Origin: Bacteroidetes bacterium HGW-Bacteroidetes-4
GTDB taxonomy: Bacteria; Bacteroidota; Bacteroidia; Bacteroidales; SZUA-534
Reading direction: 5' to 3'
DNA: 64,000 nucleotides
Assembly (NCBI GenBank): GCA_002840905.1
Contig: PHDD01000010.1
Coordinates: 1 to 64,000, forward strand
Made by a program: the position numbers and the translations under genes. Below are positions 26,923-37,190 of this stretch, in pieces; position 1 is the stretch's first letter, and every line of letters starts with the position of its first letter. Below the pieces are notes generated by a model. That model had not been told where the DNA came from. It saw only the letters and a program-made list of their open reading frames with translations, and did no database searches.

Positions 26923-27361
26923 AACGTTAATTTTAATTATATTGAATAATACAGTATGCTTTTATCAGTAGATAATATAAAAATCCGGGTTATATTGCCC
27001 TGTTAACCTGTTCTTCGGCTTTTTACGCCAACCTTTATATTTTACATGCTGGTAATGGCAAAAGCAAAACAGTAAAGCAAGTATATCAGGATTATTTACC
27101 TAATTATAAATCGTTTCTAAACTATTCGTACATATTTTATTGCAATTGGTTGGTTAAACTGCAATTCAAATATAATTATTTTTTTTGTAGAAATTTATAT
27201 TGTTAAACTTAAATTAGTATTCGATGCCATTTTGTAAACAGAAGTGCTATTTGAGTTGATTATTGTAAATAGCCTGCGCTGTTTTACCCGGTAAAAATTC
27301 AGACAATGTGGTTTATTGGTTTTAGATATACCTAAGTACAGCAAGGGAGGAAAAAATTAAG

Positions 27362-27396
27362 CCCTGCACCATTCCACCGGGACACATGCTGCAGGG
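27362..27396 (-). terminator. Possible terminator of the TonB receptor/DUF4249 operon
   Basis: CCCTGCA and TGCAGGG pair around a long loop downstream of the DUF4249 stop codon, followed on the minus strand by a T-rich run. The loop is long, so this is a weak call. Confidence 0.35.
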
Positions 27397-27418
27397 ATAT
27401 TATAAAAAAACTAATGCG

Positions 27419-28303
27419 CTATTTATTTTCACGTTGCAAGCCGCTAACGGTTACCGAGGCTTTGTTCCGGGTGTAAACCCTAAAAATACCCATGGCACCG
27501 TTCGATATATTGCCGGTTAAATTGGATGGTAAACCACCAAACATGGGATTGTATCCATAATAACCCGAAATGGCTGTGTTAATGTAGTTAAAATACGCCA
27601 AATCGATGTTCTCAATTTCCAGGGTTAACACATCGTTATTTTGCACCCATTCATCTTCTTTCTCATCGTTAAAATACTGACAATCGACTCCATTGATATA
27701 ATTACCATTAAACATTAAATCGTCGGTAGTCTGAAATTCATAAATAGAATCAGTAACCAGGGTATCGTTTTTCCAGGCGCGAAAATTGTAATAATTCCGC
27801 TCGGGCGGATCAAGGGCCCAGCAATTCAATGCCGTGGCTTCCCATTCGGGAATGTAGGTATATGTTACCGAGTCGATGCTTAAAGTTGCCGGCATGGTAG
27901 CTTCGGCAGTGTAAGTTTCGCTAATTCCATCGGAATTTATATCAATCTGGCTTATGCTGAGCCGATAGTTAGTATAGGGAACTCCGGCAAATACCGAATC
28001 GGAATAATAATAGCCCGGCAGGGTATCGTTTTCATAAAAATGAATCGTGGTATCGTTAAACGAAACCGCTACCAAAGCATCACTAATACGGGGATAATCC
28101 ACCTCATCAATCATTTTGGTCGTCGATAGTTTAACCCGATGTTGTTTGTGCTCGTTGGTAATGGTGGCATCAACTATCAACACTTTTTTATAGGTGGCCG
28201 GTTCCATATCGATGTATTCGGTACAGGCAGCCATCGATGCAAGCATCAGGATAAGCAAACCTTTGAGCTTTGTTTTTTTTATGTGAGTTTTAAAGGTATT
28301 CAT
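27419..28303 (-). CDS. DUF4249 family lipoprotein
   Basis: A 294-residue surface or periplasmic lipoprotein: signal LKGLLILMLASMAAC with the lipid-carrying cysteine at about residue 27, then immunoglobulin-like strands typical of DUF4249 (KVLIVDATITNEHKQHRVKL, near residue 40). DUF4249 proteins are found almost only next to TonB-dependent receptors in Bacteroidota, and this one starts 2 nt after the receptor stop. The likely role is as partner lipoprotein of that receptor; the ligand is unknown. Confidence 0.9.
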   Translation of the reverse strand: MNTFKTHIKKTKLKGLLILMLASMAACTEYIDMEPATYKKVLIVDATITNEHKQHRVKLSTTKMIDEVDYPRISDALVAVSFNDTTIHFYENDTLPGYYYSDSVFAGVPYTNYRLSISQIDINSDGISETYTAEATMPATLSIDSVTYTYIPEWEATALNCWALDPPERNYYNFRAWKNDTLVTDSIYEFQTTDDLMFNGNYINGVDCQYFNDEKEDEWVQNNDVLTLEIENIDLAYFNYINTAISGYYGYNPMFGGLPSNLTGNISNGAMGIFRVYTRNKASVTVSGLQRENK

Positions 28304-28305
28304 AC

Positions 28306-30669
28306 TTAAAAAGTTATGTTGTAAGTAATTGATGGAATAATAGAAAACAAATAAGTCATTTCGGCCTTTATGGTATTGCTTTCTTCGTCGCGCACAAAGT
28401 TTACGGCCCAGGGATTATGCCGCGCATAGGCATTGTAGATAGACAAATTCCATTCACTTTGCACTCGTTTATTGGGTTTTTCTTCACTTTTCCAGGAAAG
28501 ACCTAAATCGAGCCGGTGATAGTCGGGCATTCGTGCTTTGTTACGGTCACCAATGGCATAATAAGGCTGAATTACATTATCCATCTCGTAAAATCCGGCC
28601 GGAATGGTCATGGGAGTACCTGATGCATAAACCCAGTTGGCCGATAAGGACCATTGCCGGTTAAGTTGGTAATTCACTACCAGGGCAATATCGTTTGGTT
28701 TATCGTAAGGCGAGCGGTAAGAACTTCCGCCGTTTATCAGGGGAATATCGCGAATGGTTTTCGATAAAGTATAACTCAACCAGCCGTTAAGCTTTTCGAA
28801 ATTAAACTTTAACTGAAACTCGGCACCAAAAGCATATGATTCGCCAATGCGCAGTTCGCCATCAACTTTTTGATTAAGAAAAAGCTGGGCATGGTCTTTA
28901 AAATCGATGGTGTTTTGCATTTTTTTGTAATACACTTCCACCGAACTTTCAAGTTGATTGAGCCAATAATTTCGGAAATAACCAACTGCCACCTGATCGG
29001 CAATCTGAGGCCTTATGTTAGGGTTCGATGCCACCCAAATGTCGAAAGGCGTTCCCCCAGCACTGTTCGATGCCATGTGAATGTATTGTCGGGTACGGCT
29101 GTAACTGGCTTTAAGCGACGAAAGATCGTTTATCTGGTAGGTTATTCCCATACGGGGTTCCAGCCCCTGATAAACATTATATACTTTGCCGTTTCCAAAA
29201 ACCGTGCTGTCGATAGCATTATAATCAGTATCGTAATTATAAACAGTTCCCGGTCCCACGTTTTGGAATATCGAGAAACGCACGCCGTATTTCAGGGTGA
29301 GTCGCGGGGTAATTTCCTGCAGGTTGCTGCCGTAAACGCCCCATTCGATGGCCGAATTCTGAAATAGTTCGTATCGGTTAAATATTGATAGATCACCCAG
29401 GGGCTCAATCAATCCGGGTTTAAAACGGTGATAAACCGACGAAAATCCAAACTTAATGGTGTTCTCGTTATCGAGTAAAACGGTATTATCGAGTTTAAAT
29501 CCATAGTCCCTGATGTTCGAATTCCATACCATGCCCGATGCATCGTTAAATTTGGCAGAGGTTTGGTAACCGTAATCGCTGTAAATCAGGGTAAACTTTG
29601 AAGCAACATCTTCGCTAAAGGTATGGAGCCAACTGGCTGAACCGGCTGTGTTACCAAAACCAAACTCAAAATCTTTCTGCACAAAAGCATCTTTTCCGTT
29701 ATAAAAGTTAAACGATAAATTGTTCCGTGTATCAACCTTATGGTTTAGTTTGGCATTTATGTCGTAAAAATACAGTTTAACACCTTTCAGGTCTTCTTCA
29801 AAATTCTGCATCATCCACAGGTAAAGCTGTGCGTTAAACAGGCGGGTTCCCACAAAAAGGGTTGTTTTTTCGCTGCCCAGCGGACCATCGAGCGAAAGTC
29901 GGGTTGAAATGGTTCCAACTCCTGCGGAACCTTTCCATTTTTTATTGTTTCCTTCAGCCACCTTAATGTCGAGCAACGAAGCCAGTCGGCCGCCATAGGC
30001 AACCGGAATGTCGCCCTTGTACAACTCAATTTCCTTAATGGCATCATTATTAAACACACTAAAGAAGCCCAAAAAATGCGAGGCATTATAAATGGGGGCA
30101 TCGTCGATCAATATCAGGTTTTGATCCATGTTTCCTCCACGTACACTAAAGCCTGAACTACCCTCTGAGGTTGATTGAACGCCCGGTAATAATTGTATGG
30201 CTTTAATAATATCCACTTCGCCCATTAAGGCCGGAATCCGCCGTATTTCCTTTATTTTCATCTTTTCAACACTCATGGCGGTTCGGGTAATGTTTTCGTT
30301 TTTACGTTCACCGGTAATTAAAACATCCGCAATCCGTTTGGTATCCCGTTCCAGATAATAGGTTTTTGATACGGGCCCATTTACCTGAATTTGCTCGGTG
30401 CGGGTTTTATATCCAATGTATGAAATTTGTAACGTATAATTTCCCTTCGGAAGTTTTAACAAAAAAGTGCCATTTAAATCGGTAGCGGTTCCGGTTTTAA
30501 ATTCACTCACATAAACGGTGGCTCCGATTAGGGTTTCGTTCGATTCTTTATCGAGCAGGATTCCCTTAACGGGAAAGCTCTCCAAAAAATAGTCGGTGGC
30601 CATGGCTTTACCACCAACAATTCCAAGAACCAGGGTAAATACAATAGTTTTAAGGGTTAAAGGGTTCAT
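28306..30669 (-). CDS. TonB-dependent outer-membrane receptor with carboxypeptidase-like N-terminal domain
   Basis: It imports a ligand across the outer membrane using TonB energy. After the signal peptide comes a carboxypeptidase regulatory-like beta-sandwich (GILLDKESNETLIGATVYVS), then the plug domain with LLPGVQSTSEGSSGFSVRGG and IDDAPIYNASHF, then a 22-strand-type barrel to residue 787. The size is smaller than SusC proteins and no SusD homologue is present, so this is not a glycan-utilisation pair. The DUF4249 partner follows. No sigma/anti-sigma pair is adjacent. Substrate cannot be read from the sequence. Confidence 0.93.
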   Translation of the reverse strand: MNPLTLKTIVFTLVLGIVGGKAMATDYFLESFPVKGILLDKESNETLIGATVYVSEFKTGTATDLNGTFLLKLPKGNYTLQISYIGYKTRTEQIQVNGPVSKTYYLERDTKRIADVLITGERKNENITRTAMSVEKMKIKEIRRIPALMGEVDIIKAIQLLPGVQSTSEGSSGFSVRGGNMDQNLILIDDAPIYNASHFLGFFSVFNNDAIKEIELYKGDIPVAYGGRLASLLDIKVAEGNNKKWKGSAGVGTISTRLSLDGPLGSEKTTLFVGTRLFNAQLYLWMMQNFEEDLKGVKLYFYDINAKLNHKVDTRNNLSFNFYNGKDAFVQKDFEFGFGNTAGSASWLHTFSEDVASKFTLIYSDYGYQTSAKFNDASGMVWNSNIRDYGFKLDNTVLLDNENTIKFGFSSVYHRFKPGLIEPLGDLSIFNRYELFQNSAIEWGVYGSNLQEITPRLTLKYGVRFSIFQNVGPGTVYNYDTDYNAIDSTVFGNGKVYNVYQGLEPRMGITYQINDLSSLKASYSRTRQYIHMASNSAGGTPFDIWVASNPNIRPQIADQVAVGYFRNYWLNQLESSVEVYYKKMQNTIDFKDHAQLFLNQKVDGELRIGESYAFGAEFQLKFNFEKLNGWLSYTLSKTIRDIPLINGGSSYRSPYDKPNDIALVVNYQLNRQWSLSANWVYASGTPMTIPAGFYEMDNVIQPYYAIGDRNKARMPDYHRLDLGLSWKSEEKPNKRVQSEWNLSIYNAYARHNPWAVNFVRDEESNTIKAEMTYLFSIIPSITYNITF

Positions 30670-30896
30670 AAACTTATTCGTATGTTTTAAAGGTTAATTT
30701 TGTAGCTATTTCAACAAAAGCAACATAAAGACGATTTTATGTCCAAATAGTTGCGCTGGTTTAAAACTACCAGCAAATATTTTTATTTTATCGGCCATGT
30801 TAAAAAGTTATTCGATAAACCAACCGTTTTTACCGGCAAATAATGTATTTTGGCTTATGATAAATGGATACATGAATTTCGGAATTAAAAAAATTC

Positions 30897-32204
30897 ATGT
30901 ATTATTATATGATGAACAGAAAAAAGCAAGCTATGTTCTGTATTTCTGACCAAAAAACCGACTTTATTTTAAAACTACCGGCTGTTATATTATTACTGAT
31001 TTTAACTGTACTAACCAGCCAGGCTGCACGTGTTGATAACATTACTCAACAGGTGTTTTTCACCATCGACCAGGTTCCTTATGCAGCTTTTCAGGAAACC
31101 CTGTACAAACCCACCACACAAACTTATTCTAAAGGAAGTATGGCTTCGACCGGTTTTAACGAATCGCGGATTTCGGTTTATAATTTAACCAACGGAAGAA
31201 TTGTTGCACAAAAAAACATGGGCCGTATCGACAGCACCGAAGCTTTTTTGTTGTTGGGATACAGCCCTGGCCATTTATGGATTTACAGTACATCGTTTAA
31301 GTCAGGCCTGCAGTCGTTGCATCCCATAACTTTAGAAAAGAACCTGTCGCAGGCAAACATTTATGCCCGGCTTAGCCAGCCCATCGGCCGCTTTGCTGAG
31401 CCGGGCTGGCAAAAACTTGCCGATTATTATGCCTACAGTCAGGTGCAGCAAAAACTCATTGTTACCAATCAGGATGGGGAGCGTTTTTATATCGACCCCG
31501 ATAATTTTTGCCCCGAAAAGATTTCTGAAACGCTGGTTTTAAATCCGGTTTTTTCCGATTTTTTAAAGAATGCTGCAAATCTGAAAGACAAAACCTGGAC
31601 ATTGAAAGGATATGATGCCTTGAGCTTAAGCGATTCGGAAGCGGAGGATTACGGCCTTTCATTTACCCATGGTAAATTTATTATGGAACAAAATCCCCGG
31701 AATTTGTTAACCTACCAGCTAAACAGGCAGGAAAACCTGATGGAGCAGCTGGCAGCTTGGGAATCACGCAGCACATCGGAAAAAAAGGAACTACAGGTTT
31801 CCCGTTTAAAAAGTGAGTTGGAAGATACCAAACGAGAAGTGCAACTGCTGCTTACCGGCAAAAAACCAAACAGCATACTTTTGCAGGCAAGTCCCGAATC
31901 GTTTTTTATTTATTCGAGAAACGACGATACGCCTGAATCGCTAATCAGAATATCGAAAATACGCATAAAAAACTCGGGTAAACCAGAGTTGTTATGGGAA
32001 ACTGCTGTTCCGGGAATGTTTTATAATGTGGCAACAGCCCGGAATTCACGCATATTTAAACATTATTTTGGAGACTTTTCCCCTGAATTCAGTTTCCACC
32101 ACTTTGAAATGACAGGTAACCGGTTGATTGTAATTTATTTGATGCAGGTTTGTGCCATCGACACACAAACCGGAACTATTGAGTGGAGCTTTGTTTTAAA
32201 GTAG
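30897..32204 (+). CDS. Hypothetical exported protein with possible PQQ-type beta-propeller pieces
   Basis: I cannot assign a family. A hydrophobic export signal (ILKLPAVILLLILTVLTSQA) lies at about residues 24-43, after several possible start ATGs (30897, 30909, 30912, 30933); the last two give a more usual signal length. The mature part has repeated strand patterns such as RISVYNLTNGRIVAQKNMG and VCAIDTQTGTIEWSFVLK, which resemble blades that compare stored values, and a charged helical insert (about 285-325). It could be an envelope protein of the PA2928 kind, but I only see a similarity of style. Confidence 0.65.
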   Translation: MYYYMMNRKKQAMFCISDQKTDFILKLPAVILLLILTVLTSQAARVDNITQQVFFTIDQVPYAAFQETLYKPTTQTYSKGSMASTGFNESRISVYNLTNGRIVAQKNMGRIDSTEAFLLLGYSPGHLWIYSTSFKSGLQSLHPITLEKNLSQANIYARLSQPIGRFAEPGWQKLADYYAYSQVQQKLIVTNQDGERFYIDPDNFCPEKISETLVLNPVFSDFLKNAANLKDKTWTLKGYDALSLSDSEAEDYGLSFTHGKFIMEQNPRNLLTYQLNRQENLMEQLAAWESRSTSEKKELQVSRLKSELEDTKREVQLLLTGKKPNSILLQASPESFFIYSRNDDTPESLIRISKIRIKNSGKPELLWETAVPGMFYNVATARNSRIFKHYFGDFSPEFSFHHFEMTGNRLIVIYLMQVCAIDTQTGTIEWSFVLK

Positions 32205-32332
32205 CCAACCATCCGTTGTTATATAATATTAATTAATGTTAAGAAACAATTGCACTAAGCAACTGTTACTTATTGCAGTTAGTATTATGAACAAAAAGAA
32301 GTAATCGCACTTATAAAACCGGTAACCCCTGA

Positions 32333-32935
32333 ATGCTGAATAATAAAAAACTTATCGTTTATTTTGTAATAGCGTTTCTCATTCCATTAGCAGGTTTTTC
32401 GCAAGCCAGCCATCAGCAGTTTTTTGAAAAAAGCCTTCAGACTCAAAACACCGGTATGTATATTTTAGGCTCCTGGGCTTTGTTAAATATTACAACCGGA
32501 GCCTATGGCTGGAAAAATTACAGCGGTTCACAAAAGTATTTCAACCAGATGAACCTGTTTTGGAATACAATAAATTTGAGTATTGCCGGAATCGCGCTTT
32601 ACAATAACTATCACAGCAATTTTTCACTGCTAAGTCGGGCCGAAGTGCTTGCCAATCACACACGAGTCGAAAGGCTCTTTTTAATTAATTCCGGGCTGGA
32701 TGTAGTTTACATTGGAGCCGGTTTTTTATTAAAGCATTTTTCTGTTAAATACCCCGACAAAACCAACTTATTTACTGGATATGGCAATTCCGTAATCCTT
32801 CAGGGAGGATTTCTGTTACTTTTTGATGCGGTCTGGTATGGTATTATGCGCTCGCAGCGTTTGAGTTTTCTTACTTTGGGTGATGTTTCAATAATTCCAT
32901 CGCCCACAGGATTGTATCTCAGTTTAATGTTTTAA
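32333..32935 (+). CDS. DUF6992-like membrane protein
   Basis: The 200-residue product has a signal peptide or first membrane helix (LIVYFVIAFLIPLAGFSQA) and about four further hydrophobic segments. The pattern of GMYILGSWALLNITTGAYGW with a following QMNLFWNTINLSIAG resembles the DUF6992 family, whose function is unknown. It lies between a hypothetical exported protein and the decayed SDR gene, with no clear link to either. Confidence 0.65.
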   Translation: MLNNKKLIVYFVIAFLIPLAGFSQASHQQFFEKSLQTQNTGMYILGSWALLNITTGAYGWKNYSGSQKYFNQMNLFWNTINLSIAGIALYNNYHSNFSLLSRAEVLANHTRVERLFLINSGLDVVYIGAGFLLKHFSVKYPDKTNLFTGYGNSVILQGGFLLLFDAVWYGIMRSQRLSFLTLGDVSIIPSPTGLYLSLMF

Positions 32936-32978
32936 ATGAACGTACCTTAACCAATCATAAAATATCCTAATACAACCC

Positions 32979-34398
32979 ATGAAAATATTATTAACCGGTG
33001 CTACCGGATATATTGGAAAGAGATTACTCCCGGTTCTGTTAGCTCAAAACCATGAAGTAATATGTTGCGTTCGCGATTTAAAACGATTCGATGCAAATTC
33101 CTATCACTCGCCTAATGTTTCAATTATCGAAATTGATTTTCTGGAAAATGAAACTTTGAATAAATTGCCTCACGATATAGAAATAGCTTTCTATCTTATT
33201 CATTCCATGTCAGCAGCAGCAGATGAATTTTCTTAACTCGAAAAAACTTCGGCATTGAACTTTAAACAAGCTGTTGAAAAAAACCACTGTACAACAAGTT
33301 ATTTACTTAACCGGAATTTTTAACGACACGAAACTATCGAAACATTTGGATTCGCGAAAAAAAGTGGAAGAAATACTTAAGCAGGGTGCCTATCACTTTA
33401 CAGCCTTGCGGGCAGGTATTATTGTTGGTTCGGGCAGTGCCTCGTTCGAGATTATTCGCGACCTGGTTGAAAAACTTCCGCTTATGATAACTCCCAAGTG
33501 GTTAAATACACGCTCACAACCCATTGCCATCCGTAATGTTATCGATAACCTGAACGGGGTTATGATGAATCCTAAAGCATTTAACAAAAGCTTTGATATT
33601 GGTGGGCCCGAGGTATTATCGTACAAACAAATGTTGCTAAAATTTGCAAAAATCAGGGGTTTGCGTCGTTATATATTGACAGTACCTGTCATGACGCCAA
33701 AGTTGTCGTCGTATTGGCTTTATTTTGTTACCTCAACCAGTTATAAACTGGCGGTACATCTGGTAAACAGCATGAAAGTTGAAGTGATTTGCCAGAACAA
33801 CAACATCAGGGAAATTGTGGCAAGTCCTTTACTAAGTTACGCCGATTCAATAAGACTGGCTTTTGATAAAATTGAACAGCAGGAAGTGTTATTGAGCTGG
33901 ACCGACGCCCTTTCAGGGAAAACGCTTTCGAACGGTATTACAAAACTGATAAAAGTTCCCACCAACGGATGCTATTTCGAGATAAAAACCTGTGAACTGA
34001 ACGATGCCAACAAGGCCATGGAGAAAATCTGGCGTATTGGAGGTAAAAATGGCTGGTATTATGCCAATTGGCTTTGGAATTTAAGGGGTTTTATCGATAA
34101 ACTTTTTGGCGGTGTGGGTATTCGGCGTGGCCGCAGAAGCTCCGAAGACATTAAAGCCGGCGAATCGCTCGATTTTTGGCGCGTTTTATATGCCAACAAA
34201 CAAGAACAACGCCTGTTGCTTTATGCTGAAATGAAACTTCCGGGCTAAGCCTGGCTCGATTTTAAAATAGAAAACAAGCAATACATTCAAACGGCAACTT
34301 TTCGTCCATTAGGCTTATGGGGACGTTTGTACTGGTTTGCCGTACTACCTTTTCACACTTTTATTTTTATAGGACTCATGAACAAAATAAGCGCATAA
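32979..34398 (+). pseudogene. SDR/DUF2867-type NAD(P)-binding protein, broken by two stops and one frameshift
   Basis: The whole region reads as one protein of about 472 residues: a Rossmann start (KILLTGATGYIGKRLLPVLL), YLIHSMS, YLTGIF, RAGIIVGSGSASFE, and a C-terminal DUF2867 part. Three lesions are visible. An in-frame TAA at 33234-33236 follows DEFS. An A7 run at 33277-33283 has one base too many and shifts the frame within QAVEK/TTVQQ. An in-frame TAA at 34246-34248 follows LPG, and the same frame continues AWLDFKIEN to TAA at 34396-34398. Family members are about 480 residues. All three must be repaired to make the protein, so it is dead or the assembly is wrong three times. Confidence 0.88.
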
Positions 34399-34399
34399 C

Positions 34400-35069
34400 A
34401 TGGCATTTTATCAATTTAAACGGGAACAAATTATTCCTTCAAGCTTAAACGAAATCTGGAACTTTATTTCGAAACCCGAAAACCTTAAGAAAATTACTCC
34501 TCCTTATATGGGCTTCGAAATAACCAACCAGCCCGCCAGTGAGCACATTTATCCGGGTATGATTATCGCTTATAAAGTTAAGCCCCTGCCGGCATATAAA
34601 ACCACCTGGGTAACGGAAATTACGGCTGTTGAAAAAGAGCGATACTTTATCGACGAACAACGCATCGGCCCTTATGCCATGTGGCATCACGAACACCACC
34701 TTAAGCTTCATGAAAAAGGTGTGTTAATGACCGACATTGTTACATACAGCCCTCCACTGGGTTTTATTGGAGCACTGGCAAACAGGCTTTTTATAAAACA
34801 CCAACTCAATCAACGGGTATGAAACCTCATAGCATTCCGATAATAATCGGAATTGGAAACTTATTCCGCAGCAGACCTGCCCGAAGTTCAGATGGGCTGC
34901 GGAGAACCGGAGCATAGCGAAACTCGGTGAAGCCAATTATACCCTCCGACTTCATCGGGATTGTTCGACTTACAAATTTCAGTTCGCACACTCCTGAAAT
35001 CTGAGTCTCACGAATAAAATATTCAATTACCGCGTTAAAGCCCTCGAAGAATTATTTGGAACAATTTAA
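34400..35069 (+). pseudogene. SRPBCC-family ligand-binding protein interrupted by a 205-bp insertion
   Basis: The first 138 codons (34400-34813) read as an SRPBCC/START-fold protein (FKREQIIPSSLNEIWNFIS, YMGFEI, YSPPLGFIGALANRLFIKHQ). The frame then runs into foreign sequence and stops at 34820-34822 after two more codons. The expected C-terminal helix, IFNYRVKALEELFGTI, is found in the right phase at 35019-35069, immediately after a 205-bp insert. The protein made now lacks the closing helix of the fold. The gene starts one base after the decayed SDR, so the pair was an operon and both members are damaged. Confidence 0.85.
34814..35018. mobile_element. MITE-like 205-bp insertion
   Basis: This is the block between the two halves of the SRPBCC gene. 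Left end CGGGTATGAAACCTCATAGC and right end (reverse complement TCGTGAGACTCAGATTTCAG) are loosely alike, which suggests degenerate terminal inverted repeats. An internal palindrome ATTCCGAT/AATCGGAAT lies near 34840-34856. There is no coding frame and no transposase. No clear target-site duplication is seen, so the exact borders may move by a few bases. It could be a non-autonomous element or a member of a dispersed repeat family. Confidence 0.6.
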
Positions 35070-35093
35070 TACCATGTATTTCAGCAATCGGTA

Positions 35094-37067
35094 TTAATCC
35101 CCGTTCTTTTCCCGAATGTATCCTTTACGGAAAGCTACCAGGAGTTTTTCCAGGTCTTCAATTTCCTTGCGTAATTTGAAACCGATGTCGGTATCGCCCA
35201 CTCGCTTTCGCACATTCGATTTTTCGAGTATGCGGGAATCAGAAATAATATCAACCTCCTCTTCAATGGCTTTTTGCCGCGACTCAAAAGGTTCATGAGC
35301 AGCCAGCATGAGTCCGTACGAATTATAAATTAAGGTGTAACCGGCTATTCCTGTTTCGGGCTGATAGGCTTTGGCCATTCCCCCATCTATTACAATCATA
35401 CGTCCGTTGCCTTTTACCGGGTCTTCGCCTTTTTTAAGCTTAACCGGAACGTGACCATTAACTATGCGCGAGTCATTGCCTTCGAACCCAAATTCCTTTA
35501 GTATTTTCAGACTTAAATCCTCCTGATCGCGCAAGGTAAAGTAGGCATTCTTCTCCTCCACATGGGTTTCTTTATCGGTAATAAAGTAACGTTCAAAAGT
35601 AGCCATTTTGGTTTTGCCAAAAAGTGGAGAGTCGGGTCCGGGCCACAGGTAGTACATGTAATCGAGGCCTACACTGTCGTCGCCGGTATTGTTGCGGTAG
35701 TAATAGCATTGGCGTACAATTTCGTCGAATTTATCGAGCAGGGCCCTGCCGGAATAATACGAGCCTTCAATCTTCACCCGTTTAAATTCCCCTTCAGGTG
35801 TCATGGGAATGCACCCATGGTAGAGCAGGTTGGCATTATATTTAAGGTACATGCTTCCTTTATTGATTAAAAACTTCAAGTGTTTTTGTAGTTTCTGACT
35901 TTTAGTAAAAGAAGTTCTTATTCGCTCCATTAATTCCTGTTCCTGGGGCGTTAAACGATAAGGATCGGCCGGATCGATGGTTGGAAAATTAGTATCGTTC
36001 AAAGGATAGGTTTTGCGTCCGATTTTAACTGTTCCTTTCTGCAAATCCAACTGCTCCAGCAACAAACGATCGTCCATTTTAAAATCGGGGCGGCGTTTTA
36101 TCAATTGCCCTTCCAGTTTAAACTGGATGATGGAAATGGCTTTATGCATCTGGGCCACCATATAAATTTCATCGTCGTGATAACTTCGCTCGCCCGATAA
36201 TTTGGGTTTAAAAGGTTTGCATGGGTCGTCTTTATAAGTTTGCATAGCAAAGGTAGCCAATGGAATCAGGTTAATACCGTAAGCGTCTTCAACAGTGTCG
36301 AGGTTGTCGTAACGGGCGGCAATTCGAAGTAAGGTGGCTATCAAGGGAAGCGATCCCAGCGCAGCACCCATCCATACAATGTCGTGATTTCCCCACTGAA
36401 TGTCAATATCGTTGTAAGTCATCAGGCTTTCAATAATTAAATCGGGATGCGGTCCTCGATCGAAGATGTCGCCCACAATATGCAGCCGGTCGATGGTTAA
36501 TCTTCGGATAAGAGTACAAAGTTCCACAATAAATGCTTTGGCTCTGTCTGTACTAATTATAGTTTCGATAATGCCGTCGTAATAGTGTTGCTTGTTTAGC
36601 AGGTTTTCGTCTTCGTGCAATAATTCTTCAATAACGTAGGCAAAATCTTTGGGTAAGGCTTTCCGCACTTTTGAGCGGGTATATTTCGACGAAACCGAAC
36701 GACAAACCTTAATCAACCTATGCAGGGTAAGCTTAAACCATTCTTCCATTTCGGGTTCCCGGCGCATAATCCATTTGAGTTTTTCGTCGGGATAATAAAT
36801 AAGTGTGGCCAGACTGTTTTTTTCCGATTCACGAAGCGTGTCGCGAAAAATGTCGTTGATTTTACGGCGCACCACTCCCGATGCATTATTTATAAGATGG
36901 GTGAATGCCTCATATTCGCCATGCAAATCGCTGAGGAAATGCTCGGTTCCTTTCGGAAGACTTAAGATAGCACTCAGGTTAATTATCTCGGTACTGGCTT
37001 TTTGTATCGACGGGTATTGCTTCGCTAAAAGTTTCAGGTAGCGAATTTCGTCGTTTGTAAATTCCAT
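35094..37067 (-). CDS. fbp: Fructose-1,6-bisphosphatase class III
   Basis: It converts fructose-1,6-bisphosphate to fructose-6-phosphate in gluconeogenesis. The 657-residue length and the calcineurin-like metal motifs are those of the class III enzyme of Firmicutes and Bacteroidota: DLHGEYEAFTHLI (about residue 44), VGDIFDRGPHPD, WGNHDIVWMGA, and late in the protein NGHVPVK and IDGGMAKAY. This class is unrelated to the common class I enzyme. The gene stands alone; a TAATTTCG near 37093-37100 on the minus strand is a possible -7 element, one base off consensus. Confidence 0.96.
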   Translation of the reverse strand: MEFTNDEIRYLKLLAKQYPSIQKASTEIINLSAILSLPKGTEHFLSDLHGEYEAFTHLINNASGVVRRKINDIFRDTLRESEKNSLATLIYYPDEKLKWIMRREPEMEEWFKLTLHRLIKVCRSVSSKYTRSKVRKALPKDFAYVIEELLHEDENLLNKQHYYDGIIETIISTDRAKAFIVELCTLIRRLTIDRLHIVGDIFDRGPHPDLIIESLMTYNDIDIQWGNHDIVWMGAALGSLPLIATLLRIAARYDNLDTVEDAYGINLIPLATFAMQTYKDDPCKPFKPKLSGERSYHDDEIYMVAQMHKAISIIQFKLEGQLIKRRPDFKMDDRLLLEQLDLQKGTVKIGRKTYPLNDTNFPTIDPADPYRLTPQEQELMERIRTSFTKSQKLQKHLKFLINKGSMYLKYNANLLYHGCIPMTPEGEFKRVKIEGSYYSGRALLDKFDEIVRQCYYYRNNTGDDSVGLDYMYYLWPGPDSPLFGKTKMATFERYFITDKETHVEEKNAYFTLRDQEDLSLKILKEFGFEGNDSRIVNGHVPVKLKKGEDPVKGNGRMIVIDGGMAKAYQPETGIAGYTLIYNSYGLMLAAHEPFESRQKAIEEEVDIISDSRILEKSNVRKRVGDTDIGFKLRKEIEDLEKLLVAFRKGYIREKNGD

Positions 37068-37190
37068 AGTTTAGTGTTTAGTTTTAGCGTTACGAAATTA
37101 GAACTTAACACTAAGCTTCCCAAAAATGTTTCCTCCTAAAAACATGTTATGCAGAAGTTTCGGTTTATTTAAAATAGGGGGAGTGAATAA

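Noticed and set aside
28870-29367. 165-codon frame on the plus strand
   Set aside because: Shadow of the TonB-dependent receptor.
28306-30669. SusC/SusD glycan utilisation locus
   Set aside because: The receptor is too short for SusC, the partner is DUF4249 and not SusD, and no glycoside hydrolase is near.
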